DNA of 13,871 nucleotides from CAINOH01 sp041663565. Its GTDB lineage: Archaea > Micrarchaeota > Micrarchaeia > Norongarragalinales > CAINOH01. Of this stretch, positions 1 through 7,336 are shown piece by piece (the first letter of the stretch is position 1; every line of letters begins with the position of its first letter). The stretch is taken from the NCBI GenBank assembly GCA_041663565.1, contig JBAYMJ010000029.1, positions 1 to 13,871 of the forward strand. Direction: 5' to 3'. The translations under genes were made by a program, and so were the position numbers. The notes under the pieces were generated by a model. It did not search any database. It was not told where the DNA came from and saw only the letters and a list, made by a program, of their open reading frames with translations.

Positions 1-205
1 GCGTGTCGGTGTAAAAGAGCGTGTCAACGCGCTTGACGCTGATGCCGTCAATCATCTCGTGCTTTTTGTTTCCTGGGATTCGCGAGCACAGCACGGTCAC
101 GTCGAAGCCCTTTTTTGCAAGCCTCATGCCCACCTCGTGGATGTGCTTTTCCGTGCCGCCCTGGTAGGGCAGAAAGAACGGGTTGAGGAGGCAGATTCGG
201 GACAT
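1..205 (-). CDS. Glycosyltransferase, GT4-like, N-terminal fragment (cut by window edge)
   Basis: Only the first 68 codons are inside the window; the gene continues beyond position 1. The protein starts MSRICLLNPFFLPYQGGTEK, followed by a helix and VTVLCS. This is the classic start of a GT-B fold family 4 glycosyltransferase: a first beta strand, the P-x-x-GG-x-E/K loop (Gly16-Gly17) that closes over the acceptor site, a helix (residues 18-32), then a second strand (36-41). Such enzymes move a sugar from a nucleotide-sugar donor to a lipid or glycan acceptor on the cytoplasmic side of the membrane. A TATA-like box lies about 30 nt upstream. The UDP-glucose/UDP-glucuronate genes nearby fit a role in surface glycan assembly. 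Donor and acceptor cannot be told from this fragment. Confidence 0.8.
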   Translation of the reverse strand, partial: MSRICLLNPFFLPYQGGTEKHIHEVGMRLAKKGFDVTVLCSRIPGNKKHEMIDGISVKRVDTLFYTDT

Positions 206-233
206 AAAAGAACAAGAAGATGAGGTAGGAAGC

Positions 234-243
234 GGATTAAAAG
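234..243 (-). promoter_or_regulatory. TATA box for the glycosyltransferase
   Basis: The minus strand reads CTTTTAATCC. Its centre is about 33 nt upstream of the ATG at 205, so an archaeal start site about 26 nt downstream would leave a leader of only a few bases. No experimental support. Confidence 0.45.
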
Positions 244-279
244 GTTGGCAGCCGGCAAGGCCCAAAATATCCGAAGCAG

Positions 280-287
280 TTTAATAT
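280..287 (+). promoter_or_regulatory. TATA box for the methyltransferase, next to a palindrome
   Basis: TTTAATAT is centred about 23-26 nt before the ATG pair at 306/309, which predicts a leaderless mRNA. Its last base begins the palindrome TCCGG-A-CCGGA (287-297), which lies between the TATA box and the start site, where a bound repressor could block initiation. Confidence 0.55.
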
Positions 288-305
288 CCGGACCGGAAAT
301 AAGGA

Positions 306-1064
306 ATGATGGCAAGCGAAATTCCAGTAGTAAAGAGGAACGCATTGACTTACATTAAGTATAAGGACGACCATTTATCGCAAATTCAGGAGAAAACAAG
401 AAAAGGAATCCAATCCACAGGATCGGTTTACACGTATACTCGTGGAGTGCTTCTTCCGGAAGTAAAAAGGCAACTTGAAAAGCTGGTAAAAAATGGGGAA
501 ATTATCCACGTGCTTGACGCTGGAGCAGGAATGGGCCATGCATTGAAGGATGCCGAATCACTTGACCCCTTGGTAAGAGCCCACGGACTTGCGCTCAATT
601 CGCCCCGAAAAGGTTTGGGTATCCACCCGGAAAATTGGACGCGAGGCCACTTTGAGACCACCCTTTTTCCCAGTCGGTTCCACATAATACAATGCCGTTA
701 TGGGATGCAGCACGCGGTGAATTATTCAGTGGCGCTTGAGAACCTGCTGAATTCCCTTCGACCGGGCGGGATGCTGTTCGTCCACGATGGGCATTTTGCG
801 AGAAATGCAATCATCGGCCATTTGCCGGAATATGAAAAACGCGAACTCCTCAAGACCCTCGAAAAACAGGGCTTCTCATACGAACATAGGCGCACCGACG
901 ATTACGAGGACTTGGACATATTCAAAAGAAGAAAATCAGGCAGGATTGCGGACTTAAGCGAATTTTATGAATCCAACACCGTGAACATGTATCCTGTAAG
1001 GAAAGAATCGCCGAAAATAAGCCCGAGCGAAATAAAGAAGCGGACGCCAAAATTGAAAGCTTAA
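306..1064 (+). CDS. Class I SAM-dependent methyltransferase
   Basis: This 252-aa protein contains SAM-binding motif I, VLDAGAGMGHA (residues 69-79), after a helical N-terminal region of about 65 residues. FHIIQCRYGMQHAVN (125-139) matches the motif IV strand, and LLNSLRPGGMLFVHDG (147-162) is the typical 'post-motif' helix plus strand. The C-terminal 50 residues are basic and probably disordered. The fold is clear but the substrate is not. The neighbouring glycosyltransferase, ugd and galU make sugar or lipid methylation one guess, but the gene has its own promoter and lies opposite them. Start 306 or 309 (ATG ATG); both fit the TATA box. The stop codon overlaps that of galU on the other strand. 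Confidence 0.8.
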   Translation: MMASEIPVVKRNALTYIKYKDDHLSQIQEKTRKGIQSTGSVYTYTRGVLLPEVKRQLEKLVKNGEIIHVLDAGAGMGHALKDAESLDPLVRAHGLALNSPRKGLGIHPENWTRGHFETTLFPSRFHIIQCRYGMQHAVNYSVALENLLNSLRPGGMLFVHDGHFARNAIIGHLPEYEKRELLKTLEKQGFSYEHRRTDDYEDLDIFKRRKSGRIADLSEFYESNTVNMYPVRKESPKISPSEIKKRTPKLKA

Positions 1065-1930
1065 AGCTTGAGCGTCTTCAGGTACGCCCGTGCATCCGGC
1101 CCGATGTCGTCGCGCGCCAGGCCGAACTCCACGAACGCCTTGAAGTAGTTCAGCTTCTTGCCGATGTCGTAGCGCGGCTCGGTAATGGTGAATGCATAAA
1201 CGGACTCCTTCTTGGCGAGCTTCGCTATTCCGTCGGTAAGCTGGATTTCCCCGCCGGCTCCGGGCTGCAGGCCTTCGAGACAGTCGAAGATTCCCGGAGT
1301 GAAAGCGTAGCGTCCGAAGATTGCGAGGTTGCTTGGAGCCTCTGCCGGCTTGGGCTTTTCAACCAGCTTGTCAAGCAAAAGAAGTCCGTCGCTCGCTGGC
1401 TTGCCGCTGACTATACCATACTGGTTTACAACTGACTTGTCAACTTCCTCGACGCCGATTATGGACTTTTCGTGCTTTGAGTAAAGGTCAACTATGGGCT
1501 TGGTGCAGTGGTTGGCCTTGACTATGGTATCGCCGAGGAGCACCACGAAGGGCTCGCCGTTCACGTGCTTCTTTGCGCACGAGATTGCGTGGCCTAGGCC
1601 GCGGGGGTTCTTCTGGCGTATGTAATGGATGTCCGCCATGTTCTCGATGTGCTCAAGCTCCTTGAGCATCTCGTGGCTTTCCTTGTGCTTGAGGAGGTCC
1701 TCAAGCTCCAGGTTGCGGTCGAAGTGGTCCTCGATTGCGTTCTTGCCGCGGCCGGTAATAATCAGGATGTCGTCCAGGCCGCTTGCAACCGCCTCCTCGA
1801 CCACATACTGGATGATTGGCTTGTCGACAATCGGAAGCATCTCCTTGGGCATCGACTTTGTCGCCGGAAGAAGCCTCGTGCCGAGGCCGGCTGCGGGGAT
1901 TACTGCCTTTGTGATGCGGTTCTTTGCCAT
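1061..1930 (-). CDS. galU: UTP--glucose-1-phosphate uridylyltransferase
   Basis: This enzyme makes UDP-glucose and pyrophosphate from glucose-1-phosphate and UTP in the cytoplasm. The 289-aa length is normal for the bacterial/archaeal GalU family. The nucleotide-binding signature PAAGLGTRLLPATKSMPKEM (12-31) is intact. RQKNPRGLGHA (105-115) is the uridine/sugar loop. LLGDTIV (131-137) carries the metal-binding Asp134. GGEIQLTDGI (226-235) and EPRYDIGKKLNYFKA (251-265) are the conserved C-terminal motifs. It lies 57 bp downstream of ugd on the same strand and is probably co-transcribed; together they supply UDP-glucuronate. A weak ribosome-binding site (GGTG, 1941-1944) lies 10 nt upstream of the ATG, as expected for an internal cistron. 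Confidence 0.95.
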   Translation of the reverse strand: MAKNRITKAVIPAAGLGTRLLPATKSMPKEMLPIVDKPIIQYVVEEAVASGLDDILIITGRGKNAIEDHFDRNLELEDLLKHKESHEMLKELEHIENMADIHYIRQKNPRGLGHAISCAKKHVNGEPFVVLLGDTIVKANHCTKPIVDLYSKHEKSIIGVEEVDKSVVNQYGIVSGKPASDGLLLLDKLVEKPKPAEAPSNLAIFGRYAFTPGIFDCLEGLQPGAGGEIQLTDGIAKLAKKESVYAFTITEPRYDIGKKLNYFKAFVEFGLARDDIGPDARAYLKTLKL

Positions 1931-1987
1931 GAAATTGATGCACCTTCTGCCGGATTGTTTTCGCCAATGCCTGAATATCCTACTGCA

Positions 1988-3277
1988 CTACCAGCATATT
2001 CCCTCGTAGTTTTTAACCTTCTTTCTTGAGGCGTAGTCGAGGCAGTTCTTGCCGTCAATCACGTTCTTTGAGCCGTAGTCGAGGCTGTTGAATTGCGTCC
2101 AGTCGGTGACAAGGAGGATGACTTCGGACTTGTCAACTGCTTCCTGCGCAGTCTTAGCGTATTCAATTCCGGCGGATGCGGGGAACTTGCGCTTGAAGTT
2201 CTCCATTCCCTCAGGATCATAGGCGACTATTTTTGCGTCTTCCTTGAGGAGCGCCTCCGCAATCGGGATTGCCGGCGAGTCGCGCACGTCGTCGGTGCCC
2301 GGCTTGAACGCCAGGCCGAGGAGGCCCACTGCCTTGCCCTTCAGGTCGCCTGCGCGCTTCTGCGCAATCTCGACCATCTTCTCGGGCTGGCGCGCGTTGA
2401 CTTCCATCACCGCATCAAGGAGCATCGGCGCAAACCCCTTGGACTTCATCAGGTACTGGAGAGCCGACACGTCCTTTGGGAAGCAGGAGCCGCCAAACCC
2501 GCAGCCGGAGTTGAGGAACTTGCGTCCGATGCGGCTGTCCAGGCCCATGCCGTCGGCTACTTTGTAAGTGTCTATGCCCTGCGTCTTGCAGAAGTTCCCA
2601 AGCTCGTTGATGAACGAAATCTTGGTCGCAAGAAACGAGTTTGACGCGTACTTTATCATCTCAGCTGTCTTTACGTCAACGTAAAGCTTGGGGCAGGAGA
2701 ATTGCGAGAAGAGCTTTTCAAGGATGCCCCTGGTCCTGTCGTCTGAAGTGCCAACCACGATGCGGTCCGGCTCGAAAAAATCCTCGATTGCCTTCCCCTC
2801 GCGCAGGAATTCGGGCACCATCGCCATGCCGAAGCCCTTGCCTGGCGCCTTGCCGGATGCCTTTGCGATTTCCGCTGCCGCTACGGTATCTGAAGTGCCG
2901 GGCACCACCGTGCTCTTCATTATCACGACGTGAAAATCCGCCTTGTCCTTGAGCGCGGCGCCGATTCCCGCGGAGGCGGAGCGTATGTAGGACAAGTCTA
3001 TTGAGCCGTCCTTTGCGCTTGGCGTGCCCACGCAGATGAAAGTGACTTCGGAGCCATTCACGGCACCCGCAAGGTCAAGGGTCGCCTTGAGCTTTGAAGG
3101 CACCACCTCGGCAAGAAGTTCGGGCAGGCCCTCCTCGAAAATGGGCGGCTTCTTGGAGTTGATTAGGTCAACCTTGCGCGAGTCAACATCCACGCACACC
3201 ACGTCGTGGCCAAGCTTGGCAAACCCAGCTGCGGTGATTGCGCCGACGTAGCCTGTGCCTATTACGGAAATCCTCAT
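1988..3277 (-). CDS. ugd: UDP-glucose 6-dehydrogenase
   Basis: This enzyme oxidises UDP-glucose twice with NAD+ to give UDP-glucuronate. At 429 aa it is full length. The N-terminal Rossmann NAD site is MRISVIGTGYVGAITAAGFA (1-20), with the acidic end VCVDVD (27-32). VPEFLREG (154-161) is a family motif. The catalytic cysteine is Cys265 in GCGFGGSCFPKD (258-269). The C-terminal domain has GLAFKPGTDDVRDSPA (321-336). Identity with a UDP-N-acetyl-mannosamine dehydrogenase of the same superfamily is less likely because galU follows directly. Unlike most genes here, it has a predicted leader of about 33 nt and a good ribosome-binding site before the ATG. It is the first gene of the ugd-galU unit. 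Confidence 0.93.
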   Translation of the reverse strand: MRISVIGTGYVGAITAAGFAKLGHDVVCVDVDSRKVDLINSKKPPIFEEGLPELLAEVVPSKLKATLDLAGAVNGSEVTFICVGTPSAKDGSIDLSYIRSASAGIGAALKDKADFHVVIMKSTVVPGTSDTVAAAEIAKASGKAPGKGFGMAMVPEFLREGKAIEDFFEPDRIVVGTSDDRTRGILEKLFSQFSCPKLYVDVKTAEMIKYASNSFLATKISFINELGNFCKTQGIDTYKVADGMGLDSRIGRKFLNSGCGFGGSCFPKDVSALQYLMKSKGFAPMLLDAVMEVNARQPEKMVEIAQKRAGDLKGKAVGLLGLAFKPGTDDVRDSPAIPIAEALLKEDAKIVAYDPEGMENFKRKFPASAGIEYAKTAQEAVDKSEVILLVTDWTQFNSLDYGSKNVIDGKNCLDYASRKKVKNYEGICW

Positions 3278-3283
3278 TGGAAG

Positions 3284-3288
3284 TCACC
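3284..3288 (-). promoter_or_regulatory. Ribosome-binding site of ugd
   Basis: The minus strand reads GGTGA, the canonical complement of the archaeal anti-SD (UCACC), with 6 nt before the ATG at 3277. It fixes the ugd start and marks this mRNA as leadered. Confidence 0.65.
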
Positions 3289-3330
3289 AGGAATGAAAGG
3301 AACTTGTAATTGGGATTGTGGCTTGGGATG

Positions 3331-3340
3331 GATAAAAGGG
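3331..3340 (-). promoter_or_regulatory. TATA box for ugd-galU
   Basis: The minus strand reads CCCTTTTATC. A start about 26 nt downstream (near 3310) gives a leader of about 33 nt that contains the GGTGA site. Confidence 0.5.
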
Positions 3341-3376
3341 CTGCGGAAAGGCACCCCGGTCTTTGGCGCGAGGAAG

Positions 3377-4321
3377 TCAAAGCGCCTTTTTCCAGAAGAC
3401 GTGCTTTGCGCGCTCCTTGCCCAGTATGGCCGTAGGAGCCTTTGCTTCAAACAGCGAAAACCCTTCGGACTGCGGGAGCTCGGAATAGGTCTGGAACATC
3501 CTCTGCGGGTCCATACTGAATTTCTCACCCTGATGCTCGGCAGTCACCATCACGACTTCCTTGAGCCCGGCATTTTTCGCCATCTGCGCAAGCGAAGCGA
3601 GAAGGCAATTGCCCCAGAGCTTGTAACGCCTGCGGATGGCGTTGCGCGTTTTCGGGGAATCGTGCCATTCCGGCCGGTAAAGGTCGCTTTGGACGCTGGA
3701 AACTATCAGGCGGTCGCCGTTGACATAAAATCTTGCAAAACCCAGGGAACCCGGCTCGTGCCGGTAGTTGTAATCAAGGCGCGCGCCTTCCTTTTCCAGC
3801 CTGCGTTCCTCCTCCTTGGAAGGGTACAGGACGAGGCTGAACCCGCCTTTGCGGTACCCCTCTTCGGTTTCCGACGCAAGCTCGCCCGAACACTTGAGTG
3901 CAAGACGTCCCGGAAACGGCTGTCCCTTTGCGGGGACGCTTACCGCCGACTTGAGGGCATCCTTGAGCTTTTCGGACCATGCCGAACAGGGTTCGGGAAC
4001 GATTCTCTTGAACGGCGGAAGCCGCGAATGGTCCACAAGGTAATTCTTGCCGTGGCTCTTCACAATCTCGCTCATCTGGCGGTTGTTGCCCAAGTTGGCT
4101 CCGGACTTGATTGCATGAACCACGACTGCGGGAGGGTATATGGCCAGATATTTTGAAACCCGCTCCTTTACGCGTGCCGGCGCGTCGAATGCAGCAATGT
4201 CTTTCAGCCGGCCTTCGTGGAGCCCCGCAGTCGCGATTATGCGCTCGGCGGCCCTTGGCTCAAAGCCGTTGGCAGCAAGCAGTCTCTTTGCGGAATCCAG
4301 TGACATGGGGCGGCTTTCCAT
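3377..4321 (-). CDS. Unassigned protein with an EIQSD-like C-terminal region
   Basis: I do not recognise a named family for this 314-aa protein. Residues 8-60 are helical and basic. The C-terminal half has a strand block GSLGFARFYV (191-200), then RLIVSSVQSD (204-213), then a Trp-led helix (W236 to about 250) followed by AGLKEVVMVTAEHQGEK (251-267). This order (FARF, I-x-x-x-QSD, W-x-x-x-L helix, A-x-x-x-G-x-x-x-V strand, T-x-E-x-Q) resembles the 'EIQSD' region seen in large polyvalent proteins of phages and mobile elements; that match is from memory and tentative. No membrane segment or signal peptide. Monocistronic: its own TATA box is upstream and the ugd promoter follows its stop. A 316-aa ORF on the opposite strand is rejected as a shadow. 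Start ATG 4321; Met6 is an alternative. Confidence 0.7.
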   Translation of the reverse strand: MESRPMSLDSAKRLLAANGFEPRAAERIIATAGLHEGRLKDIAAFDAPARVKERVSKYLAIYPPAVVVHAIKSGANLGNNRQMSEIVKSHGKNYLVDHSRLPPFKRIVPEPCSAWSEKLKDALKSAVSVPAKGQPFPGRLALKCSGELASETEEGYRKGGFSLVLYPSKEEERRLEKEGARLDYNYRHEPGSLGFARFYVNGDRLIVSSVQSDLYRPEWHDSPKTRNAIRRRYKLWGNCLLASLAQMAKNAGLKEVVMVTAEHQGEKFSMDPQRMFQTYSELPQSEGFSLFEAKAPTAILGKERAKHVFWKKAL

Positions 4322-4332
4322 CTAAACAATCG

Positions 4333-4346
4333 TCCTTGGAATGCTT
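4333..4346. repeat. 14-bp direct repeat, copy 1
   Basis: TCCTTGGAATGCTT occurs here and again, exactly, at 4408-4421, 75 bp apart. This copy covers the predicted start site of the minus-strand gene at 4321. Confidence 0.8.
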
Positions 4347-4360
4347 GTTGACGTGAAAGG

Positions 4361-4370
4361 ATAAAAAAAC
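4361..4370 (-). promoter_or_regulatory. TATA-like box for the 314-aa protein
   Basis: The minus strand reads GTTTTTTTAT. The expected start site is near 4340, giving a short leader to the ATG at 4321. Confidence 0.4.
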
Positions 4371-4376
4371 GTCATG

Positions 4377-4398
4377 AGGCTGGGAGGACGGGACCCGA
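4377..4398. repeat. G-rich intergenic motif, copy A
   Basis: This 22-bp stretch begins AGGCT and ends GGACCCGA. It agrees at 18 of 22 positions with 9694-9715 and more loosely with 10539-10561. It contains the palindrome CGGG-A-CCCG (4389-4397). Confidence 0.5.
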
Positions 4399-4407
4399 TG
4401 AGACCCC

Positions 4408-4421
4408 TCCTTGGAATGCTT
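4408..4421. repeat. 14-bp direct repeat, copy 2
   Basis: This is the second exact copy of TCCTTGGAATGCTT. It lies about 18 bp upstream of the prs TATA box, so it could be an activator or repressor site shared by the two divergent genes. Confidence 0.8.
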
Positions 4422-4438
4422 CTTATTGCTTTTCAACG

Positions 4439-4446
4439 ATATATAG
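4439..4446 (+). promoter_or_regulatory. TATA box for prs
   Basis: ATATATAG is a strong archaeal TATA element. A start near 4468 would leave about 6 nt before the TTG start codon. Confidence 0.65.
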
Positions 4447-4474
4447 TGTTATCGGTTTATTCGGGGTCTTATCC

Positions 4475-5374
4475 TTGAAGGTCATCGGCAACACTTCACT
4501 TGCGGAGAACACCGCCAAATGGCTCGGCGCGGACTATTACCCCGTGCTTGAGCGCACTTTTGCAGACGGCGAGCTTTGCCCGCGCTTCGAGACCTCCGGA
4601 AACCCCGCGATGGGCCAGACTGCCGCCATAGTGATGCAGCAGCACCGCGGGGAGAACATCAACGCGTACCTGATGAATTACTTCCTCGTGCTCAACGCGG
4701 CAAAGGACGCCGGGTTTTCCAAGATTTACGCCTGCATGCCGTACTTCGCCTACTCGCGCCAGCACAAGCAGTACCTGCCCAACCAGCCCGTATCGGCGCT
4801 CACTGTTGCGCGCACGCTTGAGAACCTCGGCGCGGACGCGTTCATCACGGTCACAGCCCACGAGCCCGCTTCGCTTCCCGAGCTTTTCACGATTCCGTCG
4901 GTAAACCTGTCCGCAATCGGCACGCTTACGGACTACGTTGCAAAGAAGCCCGACTTCGCCGACGCGGTCATAGTAGCTCCTGACGACGGGGCGGAGGACA
5001 TGGCAAAAAACGTCGCCTCGCTCCTCGGCGGACGCAAGTACACCTGCTTTGAGAAGAAGCGCGACGTGCGCACCGGCGAAATCACGATGACGCCGAAGAA
5101 CGTCGAGCTGCTTGCGGGAAAGAGCGCAATCATAATCGACGACATGGTCTCGGGCGGCGGCACGATGGTGGAGACCGCACGCTCCTGCTCGCATCACGGC
5201 TCAACCCGCATCGCGTCACTCTTCACCCATCCCATCCTTTGCGGCAACGCCCTTGAGAAGCTCAAGGCGTGCTGCGACGAAATCATCGCCACCAATACCA
5301 TTGAATCCGAAGTGAGCAAGGCCGACGTTTCGCCGCTCCTTGCGCAGGCCCTTGCGAAGCTCGAGAAGAAATAA
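4475..5374 (+). CDS. prs: Ribose-phosphate pyrophosphokinase (PRPP synthetase), divergent
   Basis: The enzyme makes PRPP from ribose-5-phosphate and ATP for nucleotide, His and Trp synthesis. The 299-aa protein has the tandem phosphoribosyltransferase folds of this family: FADGELCPRF (29-38), MPYFAYSRQHKQ (88-99, equivalent to the Y-x-RQD-R/K ATP motif), TAHEPASLPELF (127-138, the metal/ATP His region), APDDGAEDMAK (168-178), KKR (194-196, flexible loop) and the PRPP loop IIIDDMVSGGGT (219-230). Several usually invariant positions differ: RQH for RQD, TAH for DLH, and SGGGT for the usual S/D-TGGT. Start is TTG 4475; no ATG lies in frame nearby, and the conserved first strand (KVIGN) follows directly. 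It is monocistronic and convergent with the next gene. Confidence 0.88.
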   Translation: MKVIGNTSLAENTAKWLGADYYPVLERTFADGELCPRFETSGNPAMGQTAAIVMQQHRGENINAYLMNYFLVLNAAKDAGFSKIYACMPYFAYSRQHKQYLPNQPVSALTVARTLENLGADAFITVTAHEPASLPELFTIPSVNLSAIGTLTDYVAKKPDFADAVIVAPDDGAEDMAKNVASLLGGRKYTCFEKKRDVRTGEITMTPKNVELLAGKSAIIIDDMVSGGGTMVETARSCSHHGSTRIASLFTHPILCGNALEKLKACCDEIIATNTIESEVSKADVSPLLAQALAKLEKK

Positions 5375-5388
5375 GGGAAAGCGCTTTT

Positions 5389-5405
5389 GGGAGTAAGACA
5401 CTCCC
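5389..5405. terminator. Hairpin between convergent genes
   Basis: A perfect 6-bp stem (GGGAGT/ACTCCC) with a 5-nt loop sits in the 39-bp gap between prs and the DUF2070 gene. Its position suggests a two-way transcript end, but no T-run follows on either strand. Confidence 0.35.
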
Positions 5406-5413
5406 GCCTAATC

Positions 5414-7255
5414 CTACAATATTATGTTGCCTACAAAAAGCAGCGCTATGAACGCAAGCACAAGCGACAGCGCCAGTATCACCGGGCCTATGATGCGCAG
5501 TATCGCGATGACCGAGTTTATGGTCGAGACCATCTCGGAGGTGCGGTTCGCGCCTAGGACGTGTATCTTTATCCTGCAGCTTGAGGACTTCGCGCTCACG
5601 GGCTCCAGGTCGGCTGCAGCGCGCTCGACAGCGGCATAGATGCGGTGCACGAGCTGGTGCGACGACACCGAGCAGCCAAGTGGGTTGTGCACCCCGCCCA
5701 CCACGTTCACCGCGTGCGAGTCGGTTGTGAAGATGTCCACGAAGTCGAAGCCCATAGCAGAAAGGGACTCGAGGATGTGCATCCGGAACGTCGGGTGCGC
5801 GTTGTTGGCGTCGATGAGAACTATGCAGAACTTCTTCCTGCCTATCTGGAAAACCGCCACCCGTAGTCCGGCCTTTCCTATGCCCTGGGCGGGCGTGAAT
5901 TCGGAAAGCGAGTCGAAAGAGACGCCCATCTGAAGCTTCCCTTTCGCCTGGACCGAAAGGTCGTGGATGGCGTCCTCAAGCTCGTAGTAAGCGCTGCCTC
6001 CGGCGGTCATGTCCGATTCCGTGCCCGAAGAGTTGTGCATGTCAACAACTATCGCGTGCGAGAACCCCTTGGACAGGATGAGGTTGCGCACCGAAAAACC
6101 CAGGGAGATGTTTATGTCGTCGGTCTTGTAGGGCGCGCGCGTAAGAGCCGCGAATGCCTGGCTGTCCTTGCCCATGGAGAGCATGAACACGCGCGTCTTG
6201 CCGTCCTTTGACTCCCAGGCCGTCGCCTCCTGCGAGTATCCCTTGGCGTTGCCCAGAAGCTCTGCCGCCTTCTGCGAGATGTGCACGTGGCTTGAGGAGA
6301 AGACGGGGTTGAAGTCGTGCGTGACCGTGCCGTGGAACACGAAGTGGGTGCCCCCAAGCTGGTCGGAAAGCTCGGATGAGATGAGCGCGGGGTACTCGCT
6401 GCCCCCAAGCGTGCCCACCGGGCCGAAGTGCACCAACGGGACCACGAACGACGCCTTGAGCGCGCCGTCCTTGGTGCGGAAGCCCACTACCCCGACTTCG
6501 GTCTCCACAAGCGTGCCGACCTCGGCAAGGACCTCCTCGAGCCCCTTTCCGCCCTTCAGCCACTGGGCGAAGAACAGCGCGGACGCCTGTATCGCCGAGA
6601 TGCCGAAATTGCGCTTCACCGGCGCGTTGATTATCACCATGAGCGACCACATCGCAAACAGGAGTATCGCGGACGCGGACACGAACTGGAGCGCAAAGAG
6701 GATGGGCGAATGTATCTCCACTAGGGAGTACGCGCGCCACAGGAAAAGGAAGGACAGCTGGAGCACCGGGTGCAGCAGCGCGACCGCAATAGACTTCTTC
6801 CAGCTGAAGGTGAGGGGCACGCGCAGGCTGACGAACCAGATTGCGATCATCAGCGCGCCCGCAAACAGGGCGAACTCGGTAGCCCTTGCCGGGAACGAAA
6901 GGTAGCCTATCGCTGCAAGGCCCACAAAGTAGGTTGCGATGAACACGGCCATCGAGATGAGCGAGATGAGGATGAAGTATTTCGAGGCCTGCCTAAATGA
7001 CGACAGCGAGAGTATGGACGTCGCGAGCACCGCCGCGACCAGCGCGGGTATGCAGAAGAGGATTACCCCGTCCGAGCCGCCGAAGAACACCGCGTCCAGG
7101 AACGACTCGTGGCCGCCCACCCGAAACACCGCGTGTAGTGCAAACCCCGCAAGGAACGAAAGCGCTATTGCCGCGAATATGAGCTTGCGGTACGACGGCA
7201 CCTCGAAGAAGAAGTGCGTGAGGTCGGCTGCCCTTGAGTTCATCGATTCTTCCAT
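5414..7255 (-). CDS. DUF2070 family integral membrane protein
   Basis: This 613-aa protein matches the archaeal DUF2070 family as I know it; the molecular function is undefined. The N-terminal third holds about six hydrophobic helices (roughly residues 22-43, 62-82, 90-112, 123-143, 155-172 and 180-212). A soluble domain of about 340 residues follows, with His/Asp/Asn-rich conserved blocks: VPLVHFGPVGTLGGSEYP, HGTVTHDFNP, VDMHNSSGTESD, TTDSHAVN and GGVHNPLGC. A final membrane helix (about 583-611) ends the protein. The polar blocks look like a metal or phosphate site; that is inference. I chose ATG 7255; a TTG at 7261 and an ATG at 7243 are in frame, and the nearest TATA box would start transcription close to 7261. 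Confidence 0.85.
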   Translation of the reverse strand: MEESMNSRAADLTHFFFEVPSYRKLIFAAIALSFLAGFALHAVFRVGGHESFLDAVFFGGSDGVILFCIPALVAAVLATSILSLSSFRQASKYFILISLISMAVFIATYFVGLAAIGYLSFPARATEFALFAGALMIAIWFVSLRVPLTFSWKKSIAVALLHPVLQLSFLFLWRAYSLVEIHSPILFALQFVSASAILLFAMWSLMVIINAPVKRNFGISAIQASALFFAQWLKGGKGLEEVLAEVGTLVETEVGVVGFRTKDGALKASFVVPLVHFGPVGTLGGSEYPALISSELSDQLGGTHFVFHGTVTHDFNPVFSSSHVHISQKAAELLGNAKGYSQEATAWESKDGKTRVFMLSMGKDSQAFAALTRAPYKTDDINISLGFSVRNLILSKGFSHAIVVDMHNSSGTESDMTAGGSAYYELEDAIHDLSVQAKGKLQMGVSFDSLSEFTPAQGIGKAGLRVAVFQIGRKKFCIVLIDANNAHPTFRMHILESLSAMGFDFVDIFTTDSHAVNVVGGVHNPLGCSVSSHQLVHRIYAAVERAAADLEPVSAKSSSCRIKIHVLGANRTSEMVSTINSVIAILRIIGPVILALSLVLAFIALLFVGNIIL

Positions 7256-7285
7256 CAGCAATCCACGGCCGCCGGTAGGCTGGCA

Positions 7286-7293
7286 CTATAATT
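7286..7293 (-). promoter_or_regulatory. TATA box for the DUF2070 gene
   Basis: The minus strand reads AATTATAG, centred 26-34 nt before the candidate starts 7261/7255. A second AT-rich block (TTTTTAATACC, 7303-7313) is a possible alternative and would give a leader of about 27 nt. Confidence 0.45.
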
Positions 7294-7336
7294 ACAATCG
7301 GGGTATTAAAAACGGGCTATGGGTTGGCTGGTTGTT

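Noticed and set aside
3206..4156. 316-aa plus-strand open frame
   Set aside because: It overlaps ugd and is antisense to the 314-aa minus gene, whose sequence has ordered motifs and a promoter; the plus translation has no recognisable features.
4333..4421. Miniature transposon with target-site duplication
   Set aside because: The direct repeats are real, but the enclosed sequences at 4347-4407 and 9685-9751 share only the 22-bp motif, at different offsets, and have no terminal inverted repeats. Reported only as repeats.
6168..6905. 245-aa and other long frames inside the DUF2070 gene
   Set aside because: They are shadows of a GC-rich coding region; the DUF2070 frame explains the whole span.
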